Shown in pieces: positions 9,885 through 18,548 of a stretch of DNA of 54,252 nt. The position numbers and the translations under genes were made by a program. The DNA lies in contig NZ_JAKRFQ010000005.1 of assembly GCF_022347985.1 (NCBI RefSeq), positions 1 to 54,252 of the forward strand. The letters are read 5' to 3'. The notes beneath the pieces are model-generated. The model was not told where the DNA came from. It worked only from the letters and a program-made list of their open reading frames with translations, and made no database searches. Source of the stretch: Photobacterium sp. OFAV2-7. Lineage in GTDB: Bacteria; Pseudomonadota; Gammaproteobacteria; Enterobacterales; Vibrionaceae. Positions within the stretch are counted from its first letter, which is position 1; each line of letters begins with the position of its first letter.

Positions 9885-10856
9885 ATGCCTGATACGTTTG
9901 ATTATTGCGATTTTGGCCGCAAAGTTATCGACATCGAAACCAAAGCCTTACAGAACTTGGCCCAATACATCAACGGCAGCTTCAGTGAAGCCTGCCACCT
10001 CATTGCCAGCTGTACCGGAAAGGTCATCGTGATGGGAATGGGCAAATCTGGCCACATCGGCAACAAAATTGCCGCAACGCTGGCCAGTACCGGCACTCCG
10101 TCATTCTTTGTTCACCCGGGAGAGGCCAGTCACGGCGATCTGGGTATGATCAAAAAAGGCGATGTCGTGCTCGCGATTTCCAACTCGGGCGAAGCATCAG
10201 AAATTCTGACCCTGCTGCCGGTTATCAAACGTTTAGGGATCCCGTTAATCAGTATGACGGGCAAACCTGAGTCCAGCATGGCCAAACTGGCGCAAACCCA
10301 CCTGCAAATTACCGTTGAGCAGGAAGCCTGCCCGCTGAACCTGGCCCCGACATCCAGTACAACCGCGACACTGGCCATGGGGGATGCTCTGGCAATTGCC
10401 CTGATGGAAGCCCGTGGCTTTACCGCCGACGACTTCGCGCTGTCCCATCCGGGCGGTGCTCTTGGCCGAAAGTTGCTGCTGCGGATTGCCGATGTGATGC
10501 ACACCGGTGAGATGCTACCAATTGTCACCGAGCAGGCGACAATTAAAGACGCCTTGCTGGAAGTCTCCCGCAAGGGGCTGGGAATGACGGCGATTATCGA
10601 CAGCGAGAACAAGCTCAGCGGCGTATTTACCGATGGTGATTTGCGTCGCCTGCTGGATAACCGAGTCGACATCCACAATACCACCATCGGCGAGGTTATG
10701 ACCCGCAACCCGGCAACAATCTCGCCCCAAGTCCTGGCCGCAGAAGGATTGAAGCTCATGGAAGATCGTAAAATCAGCGGTCTGCTGGTTACTGAAGACG
10801 AGCGCCTTGTTGGCGCCTTTAATATGCACGATCTGCTAAAAGCCGGAGTCATGTGA
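9885..10856 (+). CDS. kdsD: Arabinose 5-phosphate isomerase KdsD
   Basis: Encodes 323 residues and interconverts ribulose 5-phosphate and arabinose 5-phosphate, the first step toward Kdo. An N-terminal SIS domain (about 35-185) has GMGKSGHIGNKIAATLASTG and HPGEASHGDLGM; a CBS pair fills about 205-323. The conserved LSHPGGALGRKLL joins the two. The ribosome site GGAGA lies 8 nt before the ATG. Its stop overlaps the kdsC start (TGATG), and the following genes export LPS, so the cluster joins Kdo supply with LPS transport. Confidence 0.95.
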   Translation: MPDTFDYCDFGRKVIDIETKALQNLAQYINGSFSEACHLIASCTGKVIVMGMGKSGHIGNKIAATLASTGTPSFFVHPGEASHGDLGMIKKGDVVLAISNSGEASEILTLLPVIKRLGIPLISMTGKPESSMAKLAQTHLQITVEQEACPLNLAPTSSTTATLAMGDALAIALMEARGFTADDFALSHPGGALGRKLLLRIADVMHTGEMLPIVTEQATIKDALLEVSRKGLGMTAIIDSENKLSGVFTDGDLRRLLDNRVDIHNTTIGEVMTRNPATISPQVLAAEGLKLMEDRKISGLLVTEDERLVGAFNMHDLLKAGVM

Positions 10857-11407
10857 TGCAAATCGAAACTATTTATGGTCCGGTCTGTCAAACCGTCTAT
10901 CAGCAGGCAAAAAATATCCAGTTATTGATCTGCGATGTCGACGGTGTCTTTTCCGATGGCAGGATTTACATGGGCAATGACGGCGAAGAGTTGAAAACGT
11001 TCCATACTCGTGACGGATACGGCATCAAATCGCTAATGGCCGCCGGGGTCGAGATTGCCATTATTACCGGCCGCAAGTCAGCCATTGTCGAAAACCGTAT
11101 GTCGGCACTGGGTATCAAGCACGTATACCAGGGGCAGGACAACAAACTGGCCGCCTATGCCGATATCGAGAAAAACCTGGGTATAGACCCGGCCCATACC
11201 GCCTATATCGGCGATGATCTGATAGACTGGCCGGTCATGGAAAAAGTCGGATTGTCAGTGTGCGTAGCAGACGGACACCCGCTGCTCGCTCGCCGGGCTG
11301 ACTTTGTCACCCGGATCCAGGGCGGATTTGGCGCCGTACGAGAGGTCTGTGACTTGATCCTTGAAGCAAAAGGCGATTTAGATAAACATAAAGGCTTAAG
11401 TATATGA
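10856..11407 (+). CDS. kdsC: 3-deoxy-D-manno-octulosonate 8-phosphate phosphatase KdsC
   Basis: Encodes 183 residues from the ATG at 10856, whose A is the last base of the kdsD stop codon, so translation is probably coupled. The HAD-family motif I is DVDGVFSDG (nucleophile and acid/base Asp), motif II/III region includes TGRKS, and motif IV is GDDLIDWPVM. This is the small C1/C2-capless tetrameric HAD type. It removes phosphate from Kdo-8-phosphate in the cytoplasm. Length and context match E. coli KdsC. Confidence 0.95.
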   Translation: MQIETIYGPVCQTVYQQAKNIQLLICDVDGVFSDGRIYMGNDGEELKTFHTRDGYGIKSLMAAGVEIAIITGRKSAIVENRMSALGIKHVYQGQDNKLAAYADIEKNLGIDPAHTAYIGDDLIDWPVMEKVGLSVCVADGHPLLARRADFVTRIQGGFGAVREVCDLILEAKGDLDKHKGLSI

Positions 11408-11967
11408 CCTTGAAAAGGCTATTCTATGCATTGCTATTGCTTTCATGTGCATGGACTGGCTACTACCTGCTGGAAAAGCAATGGCGGGATGATGTTCAGG
11501 TGGAGCCCGACGCAGAAAAGCCGCTGTTCACCGGCAATGCCGTCGTCAACACCTCGTTTAACGAATCTGGTCTGCGCAGCTATCAGATAGATTCTGAGTA
11601 TTTGGAACATTTTAGCAAAAGTGGCGATACCGACTTTGTCGAACCCGTACTGTGGGTGTATCGCGATGGTACCGAAACCGAATGGCGTATCAGCTCAAAC
11701 ACCGCCAGGCTGGACAAGAACCAGGTACTGCAAATGACGGGCAATGTCCGTATTTTTAACCTGTTGCCAGAATCTGCCGTCAAGACAATCCAGACGGAAA
11801 CCCTACGGCTTGACCTGATCAGCAAAGATTTCGACACTCCCGACCCAGTACTCATTACCGGTACGGCCTTCCAGAACCAAGGCACGGGGATGAAGGGAAA
11901 CATTGAGCGCAGTGTGGCGACCTTATTAAAAAATGTAAAAGGTAGATATGAAGCTTTACAAAATTAG
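11404..11967 (+). CDS. lptC: LptC, LPS transport protein of the inner membrane
   Basis: Encodes 187 residues. The ATG overlaps the kdsC stop by 4 bases (ATGA). One N-terminal membrane helix (about 5-23) is followed by a periplasmic beta-jellyroll with family-typical SSNTARLDKNQVLQMTGNVR. LptC joins the LptB2FG extractor and passes LPS to LptA in the periplasmic bridge. Its 3' end overlaps lptA by 20 bases. lptF, lptG, lptD and lptE are not in the window, as is normal. Confidence 0.93.
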   Translation: MTLKRLFYALLLLSCAWTGYYLLEKQWRDDVQVEPDAEKPLFTGNAVVNTSFNESGLRSYQIDSEYLEHFSKSGDTDFVEPVLWVYRDGTETEWRISSNTARLDKNQVLQMTGNVRIFNLLPESAVKTIQTETLRLDLISKDFDTPDPVLITGTAFQNQGTGMKGNIERSVATLLKNVKGRYEALQN

Positions 11968-12451
11968 TACCCTGCTCTGCCTTTGTATCAGTGCATCAAG
12001 CTGGGCATTAAGTAACGATACAGAGCAGCCGATTTATATTAACTCGGACAATCAACAGCTCGATATTCAGAAAAATATCGTTACCTTCACCGGCAATGTG
12101 GTGTTACGCCAGGGCAGTATTGATATCCGCGCCGACAAGGTCGTGGTAACACGTCCGGCAGGCACCGAAGGCAAAGAGACCATCGATGCCTATGGCAACC
12201 CTGCAACCTTCCACCAGGTGATGGATGACGGCAAGCCTATTGACGGTGCCGCCCGTAAAATGCGCTACGAAACGGCGACCGAATTTCTCAAGATGACTGA
12301 CGAGGCTATCTTGATCCAGGAAGGCAGCGAAATTCAGGGCAAAGTCATCAGCTACAAGATTGACGAACAGAAGCTCGTTGCAGAAAGTGGCAAGAAGAAG
12401 CGCGTTACCACCATTTTGCAGCCTAACCAGCTGAACAGTAACAAGAAATAA
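11948..12451 (+). CDS. lptA: LptA, periplasmic LPS bridge protein
   Basis: Encodes 167 residues: a signal peptide (MKLYKISTLLCLCISASSWA) then an OstA-type jellyroll with the repeated pattern DNQQLDIQKNIVTFTGNVVLRQG. LptA oligomerises head to tail between LptC and LptD to carry LPS across the periplasm. The start lies inside the end of lptC, and lptB follows after 9 bp, so lptC-lptA-lptB is tightly packed and probably co-translated. Confidence 0.93.
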   Translation: MKLYKISTLLCLCISASSWALSNDTEQPIYINSDNQQLDIQKNIVTFTGNVVLRQGSIDIRADKVVVTRPAGTEGKETIDAYGNPATFHQVMDDGKPIDGAARKMRYETATEFLKMTDEAILIQEGSEIQGKVISYKIDEQKLVAESGKKKRVTTILQPNQLNSNKK

Positions 12452-12460
12452 GCGACAATT

Positions 12461-13186
12461 ATGGCAACGTTAAAAGCAGAACACTTAGCTAAAAGCTATA
12501 ACGGCCGTAAAGTCGTTTCAGACGTCAGCCTGGAAGTGCATTCAGGCAAGATCGTCGGCTTGCTGGGCCCGAACGGTGCAGGTAAAACCACGTCTTTCTA
12601 TATGATCGTCGGCTTGGTTGCGCGTGACGAAGGCACCATTACCATTGATGGCAACGACATCAGCCTGCAGCCGATGCACAACCGCTCGAGAATGGGGATT
12701 GGCTACCTGCCGCAGGAGGCCTCTATTTTCCGCAAGCTGACGGTTCACGATAACCTGATGGCCGTCTTGCAGACACGCAAGGAGCTCAGCAAGAGCGAGC
12801 GACAAGATAAATTAGAAGAATTGTTGGATGAATTCCACATCCAGCACATTCGTAATAGCCTAGGCATGGCATTATCAGGGGGTGAGCGTCGTCGGGTTGA
12901 AATCGCCCGAGCTCTGGCCGCCAACCCTAAGTTCATTTTGCTTGATGAACCTTTTGCCGGGGTCGATCCGATATCTGTGATCGACATCAAAAAGATCATC
13001 GAACATTTACGTGATCGCGGGCTAGGTGTACTGATCACCGATCATAATGTCAGAGAGACACTTGATGTCTGTGAACATGCCTACATCGTTAGCCAGGGCC
13101 AGCTTATCGCCCACGGTTCGCCGAGTGATGTTCTTAACGATGAGCACGTAAAACGAGTCTATCTGGGCGACCAGTTCCGTCTATAG
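12461..13186 (+). CDS. lptB: LptB, ATPase of the LPS exporter
   Basis: Encodes 241 residues, the E. coli length, ending in YLGDQFRL, a conserved C-terminus. Walker A is [16 protein letters not shown], the Q-loop region is [15 protein letters not shown], the signature is [15 protein letters not shown] and Walker B is [14 protein letters not shown] homodimer powers LPS extraction with LptF and LptG. The open frame continues in phase after the TAG stop up to 13300, which is noted with the small ORF. Confidence 0.96.
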   Translation: MATLKAEHLAKSYNGRKVVSDVSLEVHSGKIVGLLGPNGAGKTTSFYMIVGLVARDEGTITIDGNDISLQPMHNRSRMGIGYLPQEASIFRKLTVHDNLMAVLQTRKELSKSERQDKLEELLDEFHIQHIRNSLGMALSGGERRRVEIARALAANPKFILLDEPFAGVDPISVIDIKKIIEHLRDRGLGVLITDHNVRETLDVCEHAYIVSQGQLIAHGSPSDVLNDEHVKRVYLGDQFRL

Positions 13187-13213
13187 TTATTTATAAGGAC
13201 GTACCAGGGGCCA

Positions 13214-13300
13214 ATGGGTAAAGGCTTGATGACTGCAGGTGTTAAAGCCGTCGTTGGCACCACAACAAAAGATAACAACAAGGTACATACGCATATATGA
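13214..13300 (+). CDS. Possible 28-residue small ORF overlapping the rpoN start
   Basis: Between lptB and rpoN an ATG at 13214 opens a 28-codon frame (beginning [15 protein letters not shown]) whose TGA overlaps the rpoN ATG by 4 bases (ATGA). AGGGG lies 3 nt before the ATG, which is close for a ribosome site. The frame is in phase with lptB after its stop. No family is recognised. It could be a leader peptide that couples translation into rpoN, whose own ribosome site is weak, or it may be chance in a 110-bp spacer. Confidence 0.3.
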   Translation: MGKGLMTAGVKAVVGTTTKDNNKVHTHI

Positions 13301-14784
13301 AAACCTCGCTCCAGCTCAAACTAGGTCAACAACTGGCAATGACGCCACAGTTGCAACAAGCCATCCGCCTGTTGCAATTATCCACCTTGGATCTCCAGCA
13401 GGAGATTCAGGAAGCACTGGACGCAAACCCGCTGTTGGAGCTGGATGAGAATAGCAATGAAGCCACGCCGACCACCGAGGAAAGCAAGGCGGACGGACAG
13501 GACAGCGGTGAGATCTCAGCTCAGGAAGGGGAATCAGGCAACGATCCGGAGCCTTTTGATACCTCGGAAGTCATTGAGCAACGCGAAATGCCGGAAGATC
13601 TCCCTGTCGATACCACCTGGGATGATGTCTACAGTGCCGGCACCGGCAGTACCGGCATCGCCATCGATGATGATATGCCCGTCTACCAGGGCGAAACCAC
13701 CGAGAGCCTGCAAGACTACCTGATGTGGCAGGTACAGCTGACACCTTTCACCGAGACCGACTTGACTATCGCCACGGCAATTATTGACGCGGTTGATGAC
13801 AAGGGCTATCTCACCTGCTCCGCCGACGAGATCCTCGAAAGCCTGGGCAATGAAGAGGTTGAGCTTGATGAAGTCGAAGCCGTCCTAAAACGGGTACAGC
13901 AATTTGACCCGCTCGGGGTTGCCTCGCGCAACCTGCAGGAGTGCCTGTTGCTGCAGCTCGCCACTTTCCCTGAAGACACTCCCTGGTTGAGTGAAGCCAA
14001 AACCCTTCTCAACCAGCATATCGATTTGCTGGCAAACCGAGACTATCGCCAGTTGATGCGCGAGACCAAGCTCAAAGAAGCCGAGCTGAAAGCGGTCATG
14101 CAGTTGATCCATGATCTGGACCCTCGTCCGGGCAACCGGGTTGTTGCCTCCGAAACCGAATATGTGGTGCCGGATGTTTCCGTCTTCAAGGATCACGGCA
14201 AATGGATCGTGACCATCAACCCCGATAGCGTGCCGCGTATCCGTGTTAACCAACAGTATGCGGCCTTGAGCAAAAACACCCGCAACAGTGCTGACAGCCA
14301 GTTCATTCGAACGCATCTGCAGGATGCCAAATGGCTGATCAAAAGTCTGGAAAGCCGCAATGAAACACTGCTGAAAGTCGCCCGCTGCATTGTTGAACAC
14401 CAGCAGGACTTCTTTGAATATGGCGAGGAAGCCATGAAGCCGATGGTGCTCAATGATATTGCACTGGCAGTGGACATGCATGAATCGACGATCTCCCGTG
14501 TGACGACGCAAAAATATATGCACACCCCACGCGGGATCTTTGAATTGAAGTATTTCTTCTCAAGTCACGTTAGTACGGATAATGGTGGAGAGTGCTCTTC
14601 GACCGCTATTCGGGCACTGGTGAAGAAACTGGTTGCCGCTGAAAATCAGGCGAAGCCACTAAGTGACAGTAAAATTGCGACATTGCTGGCGGAACAGGGC
14701 ATCATGGTAGCGCGGCGAACTATCGCCAAATACCGTGAATCGCTAGGTATTCCGCCGTCTAATCAGCGAAAACGTCTGCTCTAG
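13297..14784 (+). CDS. rpoN: RNA polymerase sigma-54 factor RpoN
   Basis: Encodes 495 residues. Region I is the Gln/Leu-rich activator-responsive segment ([20 protein letters not shown]). Region II is long and acidic (about 48-125), and is followed by the core-binding and HTH regions. Near the C-terminus is the RpoN box, [14 protein letters not shown]. Sigma-54 directs promoters of the -24/-12 type with AAA+ activators; in vibrios it controls flagella, nitrogen use and Qrr small RNAs. Placement between lptB and hpf is conserved. The upstream ribosome site is weak (AAGG 13 nt away), see the small ORF. Confidence 0.96.
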   Translation: MKTSLQLKLGQQLAMTPQLQQAIRLLQLSTLDLQQEIQEALDANPLLELDENSNEATPTTEESKADGQDSGEISAQEGESGNDPEPFDTSEVIEQREMPEDLPVDTTWDDVYSAGTGSTGIAIDDDMPVYQGETTESLQDYLMWQVQLTPFTETDLTIATAIIDAVDDKGYLTCSADEILESLGNEEVELDEVEAVLKRVQQFDPLGVASRNLQECLLLQLATFPEDTPWLSEAKTLLNQHIDLLANRDYRQLMRETKLKEAELKAVMQLIHDLDPRPGNRVVASETEYVVPDVSVFKDHGKWIVTINPDSVPRIRVNQQYAALSKNTRNSADSQFIRTHLQDAKWLIKSLESRNETLLKVARCIVEHQQDFFEYGEEAMKPMVLNDIALAVDMHESTISRVTTQKYMHTPRGIFELKYFFSSHVSTDNGGECSSTAIRALVKKLVAAENQAKPLSDSKIATLLAEQGIMVARRTIAKYRESLGIPPSNQRKRLL

Positions 14785-14811
14785 CCAGACGCCAACAGAA
14801 GGAAGATGTCT

Positions 14812-15099
14812 ATGCAAATTAATCTCACAGGGCACCATGTCGAAATTACCCCGTCTTTACGTGATTACGTAAATACCAAGTTCGATAAGCTGGAACGCTT
14901 TTTTGATAAGATTAATAATGTCCATGTGATTCTGAATGTTGAAAAATTGCAGCAGGTCGCAGAAGCGACCTTGCACATTAACGCAGGGGAAATCCACGCG
15001 AAAGCGGATTCAGAAAATATGTATGCCGCTATTGACGCATTAACTGATAAACTGGTCCGTCAATTAAATAAACACAAAGATAAACTCAATAGCCACTGA
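14812..15099 (+). CDS. hpf: Ribosome hibernation-promoting factor HPF (short form)
   Basis: Encodes 95 residues from the second ATG (14812), which gives exactly the E. coli length and sits 8 nt after AGGA; the ATG at 14806 is too close to it. The sequence MQINLTGHHVEITPSLRDYV and the end region MYAAIDALTDKLVRQLNKHK mark the short HPF/YfiA family. HPF binds the 30S decoding site and promotes 100S dimers in stationary phase. Lies between rpoN and ptsN as in enterics. Confidence 0.94.
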   Translation: MQINLTGHHVEITPSLRDYVNTKFDKLERFFDKINNVHVILNVEKLQQVAEATLHINAGEIHAKADSENMYAAIDALTDKLVRQLNKHKDKLNSH

Positions 15100-15101
15100 T
15101 C

Positions 15102-15551
15102 ATGCAACTGAGTACTGTATTGAGCCTGGACTGCACCAAGAGTGCAGTTCACTGCTCCAGCAAAAAACGCGCTCTGGAAATCATCAGCGAAATTGCCGCC
15201 GAGCATCTAGACCAAAATCCCCAGCCACTGTTCGAGTGTATGCTCAGCCGTGAAAAGATGGGGAGTACGGGCATCGGCAACGGTATCGCGATTCCCCACG
15301 GACGGATCAACAACAGTGATCAGGCCATTGCCGTCCTGATCCAGTGCCAGGATCCGATCCAGTTCGATGCCATAGACAACCAGCCGGTCGATTTGCTCTT
15401 TGCCCTTCTCGTTCCGGATGCCCAATGCAAAGAGCACCTGAAAACCCTGTCTAGCATGGCTGAAAAGCTAAGTAACAAACAAGTCTGTAAACAGCTACGC
15501 ACCGCAAAAAGCGATGAAGAGCTTTATCAAATCCTCACCTGTGATTCATAA
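15102..15551 (+). CDS. ptsN: Nitrogen-regulatory PTS enzyme IIA (PtsN)
   Basis: Encodes 149 residues of the EIIA(fructose-mannitol) type. The phospho-accepting residue is His66 in GNGIAIPHGRI. PtsN receives phosphate from PtsP via PtsO and in other bacteria regulates potassium transport, sigma-54-dependent and envelope-stress functions by binding partner proteins. It starts 2 bp after the hpf stop, so the two are probably co-translated. Confidence 0.94.
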   Translation: MQLSTVLSLDCTKSAVHCSSKKRALEIISEIAAEHLDQNPQPLFECMLSREKMGSTGIGNGIAIPHGRINNSDQAIAVLIQCQDPIQFDAIDNQPVDLLFALLVPDAQCKEHLKTLSSMAEKLSNKQVCKQLRTAKSDEELYQILTCDS

Positions 15552-15591
15552 TGATCACCACTTCACTCCCGTTATTTAAGGTATGCCAGCC

Positions 15592-16443
15592 ATGAAGTTA
15601 ATGGTCGTAAGCGGACGTTCCGGCTCAGGAAAATCTATTGCCCTGCGGGTATTGGAAGATCTGGGCTATTACTGTGTTGATAACCTACCAGTCAACCTGC
15701 TGCCCCAGCTTGTCAGCACGGTGAATAGTGACCAGCAGGATATCGCAGTGAGCATCGATGTTCGCAATATGCCCGATGAGCCTGAAGAAATCCGTAAAAC
15801 ACTGGATTCTCTCGGTGACAAGCTGGACGTCAATGTGATCTACCTGGATGCCGATGACAAAGAGCTGGTTAAGCGCTACAGCGAAACCCGCCGCCTGCAC
15901 CCGTTATCCCGGGACAACATGAGCCTGGAGCAGGCCATTCAATCGGAGAGTGAGCGCCTGGCTGAGCTCAAGGCACATGCCGACCTGGTCATAGATACCA
16001 CCAACCAGTCCATTCACGATCTCAGCGAAACCGTTCGTTCCCGTGTCCTGGGCCGCGATGCGCGTGAGCTGATCATGGTATTTGAGTCGTTCGGCTTCAA
16101 GCACGGTATACCGACAGATGCCGACTACGTCTTTGATGTGCGCTTTTTGCCCAACCCCCACTGGATCCCCGAGCTCAAACCTTTGACCGGCCTGGATCAG
16201 GGCGTAAAAGAGTATCTCTCCGGGCACCCGGAGGTGACCCAGCTGACTTATCAGATACGTAACTTTATTGAAACTTGGCTACCGATGCTGGAAAAGAACA
16301 ACCGTAGCTACCTGACGGTTGCCATTGGTTGTACCGGCGGTCAGCACCGTTCTGTCTATATCGCCCAGCAGTTAGCAGAGCATTTTCGCTATGAAGGCCA
16401 CCAGATCCAGATTCGCCACCGCACACTGGAAGCAAAGTCATGA
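15592..16443 (+). CDS. rapZ: RapZ, RNase adapter and GlcN6P sensor
   Basis: Encodes 283 residues from the ATG at 15592 ([15 protein letters not shown]), which aligns with the E. coli start; the ATG at 15583 is only one base after its would-be ribosome site. The P-loop is GRSGSGKS at residues 8-15. The C-terminal half carries [14 protein letters not shown], the conserved phosphosugar-binding region. In E. coli RapZ delivers the GlmZ small RNA to RNase E and controls GlmS. The next gene overlaps by 4 bases. Confidence 0.93.
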   Translation: MKLMVVSGRSGSGKSIALRVLEDLGYYCVDNLPVNLLPQLVSTVNSDQQDIAVSIDVRNMPDEPEEIRKTLDSLGDKLDVNVIYLDADDKELVKRYSETRRLHPLSRDNMSLEQAIQSESERLAELKAHADLVIDTTNQSIHDLSETVRSRVLGRDARELIMVFESFGFKHGIPTDADYVFDVRFLPNPHWIPELKPLTGLDQGVKEYLSGHPEVTQLTYQIRNFIETWLPMLEKNNRSYLTVAIGCTGGQHRSVYIAQQLAEHFRYEGHQIQIRHRTLEAKS

Positions 16444-16715
16444 CCGTCCTAAGCCGGCAGTTATTTATCAAAAACCGCTTGGGCCTGCATGCGCGGGCCG
16501 CTATCAAACTGGTTGAGCTGGCACAAAGCTTCGAGTCCACTGTCACTATCAGCAATGACGAAAAAAGTGCGACCGCCGACAGTGTGATGGGACTGTTGAT
16601 GCTCGAATCGGCCCAGGGCCAGCAGATCTGCGTCAGCGCTGATGGCGATGATGCTGAAGCCGCATTATCAGCGGTTTCCGAGCTAATAGAAGCAGGCTTT
16701 GACGAAGAAAGCTAG
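16440..16715 (+). CDS. ptsO: Nitrogen-PTS phosphocarrier NPr (PtsO)
   Basis: Encodes 91 residues of the HPr fold. The phosphorylated His17 lies in [15 protein letters not shown], and the regulatory region [14 protein letters not shown] replaces the HPr serine motif. It passes phosphate from PtsP to PtsN encoded two genes upstream. The ATG overlaps the rapZ stop (ATGA), so expression is coupled. It is the last gene of the block; structured DNA follows. Confidence 0.93.
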   Translation: MTVLSRQLFIKNRLGLHARAAIKLVELAQSFESTVTISNDEKSATADSVMGLLMLESAQGQQICVSADGDDAEAALSAVSELIEAGFDEES

Positions 16716-16717
16716 TT

Positions 16718-16748
16718 GCCCCGGTGAAGTTAACTTCGCCAATTGGGC
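16718..16748 (+). repeat. Hairpin directly after ptsO
   Basis: GGTGAAGT (16723-16730) pairs with the following AACTTCGCC around the centre at 16731-16732, with one G-T pair. GCCC at 16718-16721 and GGGC at 16745-16748 can extend the stem past a small internal loop. It begins 3 bp after the ptsO stop. There is no T run, so it is better read as a 3'-end stabilising hairpin than as a classical terminator. Confidence 0.45.
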
Positions 16749-16755
16749 TGTGAAC

Positions 16756-16806
16756 AAGAATGATTGTGAGTGCATTTAATCCGAACTAAACCATAATCAT
16801 TCTTTT
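16756..16806 (+). terminator. Long inverted repeat with T tract, possible end of the rpoN-ptsO operon
   Basis: AAGAATGATTGTG (16756-16768) and CATAATCATTCTT (16792-16804) are complementary at 12 of 13 positions, with a 23-nt loop, and the right arm runs into CTTTT. It may terminate the ptsO transcript. The stem is AT-rich and the loop long, so an operator is an alternative reading. Confidence 0.4.
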
Positions 16807-16912
16807 CCTGCCAATCCCTGCTATTCCTCCTGCAGATTAAATCTTTATTTCCTCTCAGATCTGGTGAGACAACCACTACACTATTACGTTAAAATTCAGC
16901 TTATTGCGCCGT

Positions 16913-16965
16913 CAGACCAAACTAAGCAGACCAAGCTAAACAGTCAGCAATGCCCTCTTGGCATT
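16913..16965 (+). promoter_or_regulatory. Tandem 14-bp repeat and hairpin in the mgtE leader
   Basis: CAGACCAAACTAAG (16913-16926) is followed at once by CAGACCAAGCTAAA (16927-16940), a near-perfect direct repeat. A hairpin AATGCC-CTCTT-GGCATT follows (16949-16965), about 70 bp before the mgtE ATG. The element sits in the 320-bp ptsO-mgtE gap. A regulatory role for the magnesium transporter is inference; no known Mg2+ riboswitch was recognised. Confidence 0.35.
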
Positions 16966-17035
16966 CTCTGTTCACCTCAATCACCAGTTCAGGGTATGGC
17001 GGCCGGCATCAGAGTAATTTGGGGTACCACGACCA

Positions 17036-18394
17036 ATGGCGGATGTATTAGAACAAGATCAGACGCATCAGACGCTGCAAGAAGTTAATCAAGCGCTTGA
17101 AAACGGCATGTTTGTCCATGTCCGCCGAATGCTCCAGGATATGGAGCCGGAGGATATCGCTCACCTGCTGGAAGCCTCTCCGCCCAAAGAACGCCAGGTC
17201 TTATGGCAGCTGACCGATCCCGAAGAGCAAGGTGAAATCCTCGATGAACTGTCGGAAGATGTAAAAGACGGCATCGTCGCTCAGATGGAGCCAGAAAAAC
17301 TGGCGGCCGTCACCGAGGGGATGGAAACCGATGACGTTGCCTATGTCCTGCGTAGCCTGCCTGATGACAAGTATCAGGAAGTACTGGCGCAAATGGATGC
17401 CACCGACCGTCACCGGGTAGAAAAGGCCCTTGCCTACCCGGAAGAAACGGCCGGCGGTATGATGAGCACCGACTTTATCACCATCCGCGGCGATGTTACC
17501 GCCGATGTCGTCTTGCGCTACCTGCGCATGAAGGGAGAACTCCCTGAAGCCACAGATGCCCTGTATGTTGTTGACCAAACTGAACAGCTCATCGGTAGCC
17601 TGTCGTTATCAACGCTGATCACGACCCAGCCGGATACTGAGATTCAGGAAGTCATGGATGATGCCGACGAGGCCATCTCGGTCGAGATGGATGACAGCGA
17701 AGTAGCCAATCTCTTTGAACGTCGTAACTGGCTGTCAGCCCCGGTCATCGATACGGACAACCACCTCGTCGGTCGTATCACCATTGATGACGTCGTCGAT
17801 ATCATCCGTGAAGATGCCGAACATACCATGATGAGTATGGCGGGTATGGAAGATGACGAAGACACCTTTGCTCCTGTTATGAAGTCCGCCCGGCGCCGTA
17901 GTATCTGGCTGGGCGTCAACGTACTGGCAGCTCTGGCCGCGGCTTCCGTGTCCAATATGTTCGAAGACACGCTGGATAAAATGGCAGCCATCGCGATCCT
18001 GATGACAATCGTACCGTCAATGGGCGGTGTCGCCGGTAACCAAACCGTCGCCCTGGTGATCCGGGGCCTGGCCGTCGGCCATATCGGTGAAACCAACACC
18101 CGCTGGCTGCTCAGCAAGGAAGCCCGCGTCGGCTTGATTAACGGTGTGCTCTGGGCTGCCATCATTGGCGGTGTGGTAGTGTTATGGAAAGGCAACCTGA
18201 TACTCGGGGTCATCATTGCCGGCGCGATGATGACCAACCTGCTGGTTGCAGGCGTTGCCGGTGTGTGTGTACCGATCTTACTGAAAAAACTCAATATCGA
18301 CCCGGCGCTAGCAGGTGGGATGGCCCTGACCACCATCACCGATATTATCGGCCTGTCGGTCTTTTTGGGGCTGGCGACAATTTTCCTTGTCTAA
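17036..18394 (+). CDS. mgtE: Magnesium transporter MgtE
   Basis: Encodes 452 residues. The cytoplasmic N domain (about 20-135) has the MgtE pattern DIAHLLEASPPKERQVLW; a CBS pair (about 140-260) follows with YPEETAGGMMSTDFI; the C-terminal third has five membrane helices, including the pore segment NVLAALAAASVSNMFED and the conserved GGVAGNQTVALVIRGLA. In the family the cytoplasmic domains sense Mg2+ and close the channel when it is plentiful. Ends just before a strong bidirectional terminator. Confidence 0.94.
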   Translation: MADVLEQDQTHQTLQEVNQALENGMFVHVRRMLQDMEPEDIAHLLEASPPKERQVLWQLTDPEEQGEILDELSEDVKDGIVAQMEPEKLAAVTEGMETDDVAYVLRSLPDDKYQEVLAQMDATDRHRVEKALAYPEETAGGMMSTDFITIRGDVTADVVLRYLRMKGELPEATDALYVVDQTEQLIGSLSLSTLITTQPDTEIQEVMDDADEAISVEMDDSEVANLFERRNWLSAPVIDTDNHLVGRITIDDVVDIIREDAEHTMMSMAGMEDDEDTFAPVMKSARRRSIWLGVNVLAALAAASVSNMFEDTLDKMAAIAILMTIVPSMGGVAGNQTVALVIRGLAVGHIGETNTRWLLSKEARVGLINGVLWAAIIGGVVVLWKGNLILGVIIAGAMMTNLLVAGVAGVCVPILLKKLNIDPALAGGMALTTITDIIGLSVFLGLATIFLV

Positions 18395-18425
18395 AGGTAT
18401 TAAGTCGCGAGTGACGAGATAAAAG

Positions 18426-18454
18426 AAAAGCGAGAGTTTTGGCTCTCGCTTTTT
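18426..18454. terminator. Bidirectional terminator between mgtE and pmbA
   Basis: AAAAGCGAGAG (18426-18436) pairs perfectly with CTCTCGCTTTT (18443-18453) around TTTTGG. A tracts on the left and T tracts on the right let it end both mgtE (plus) and pmbA (minus), which converge here. Confidence 0.88.
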
Positions 18455-18548
18455 CGACCCTGGGTCCTGGGGGACAGGGATTCTGAGTTTTGAAGCTTAG
18501 TCTCGCTTCTTGTCTTCCCTAGAACCGACTCTTCCCAGTGAACCGTTC

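Noticed and set aside
16864-17088. Plus-strand 74-residue frame before mgtE
   Set aside because: It lacks a convincing ribosome site, overlaps the mgtE start in another frame and consists mainly of the repeat-rich leader.
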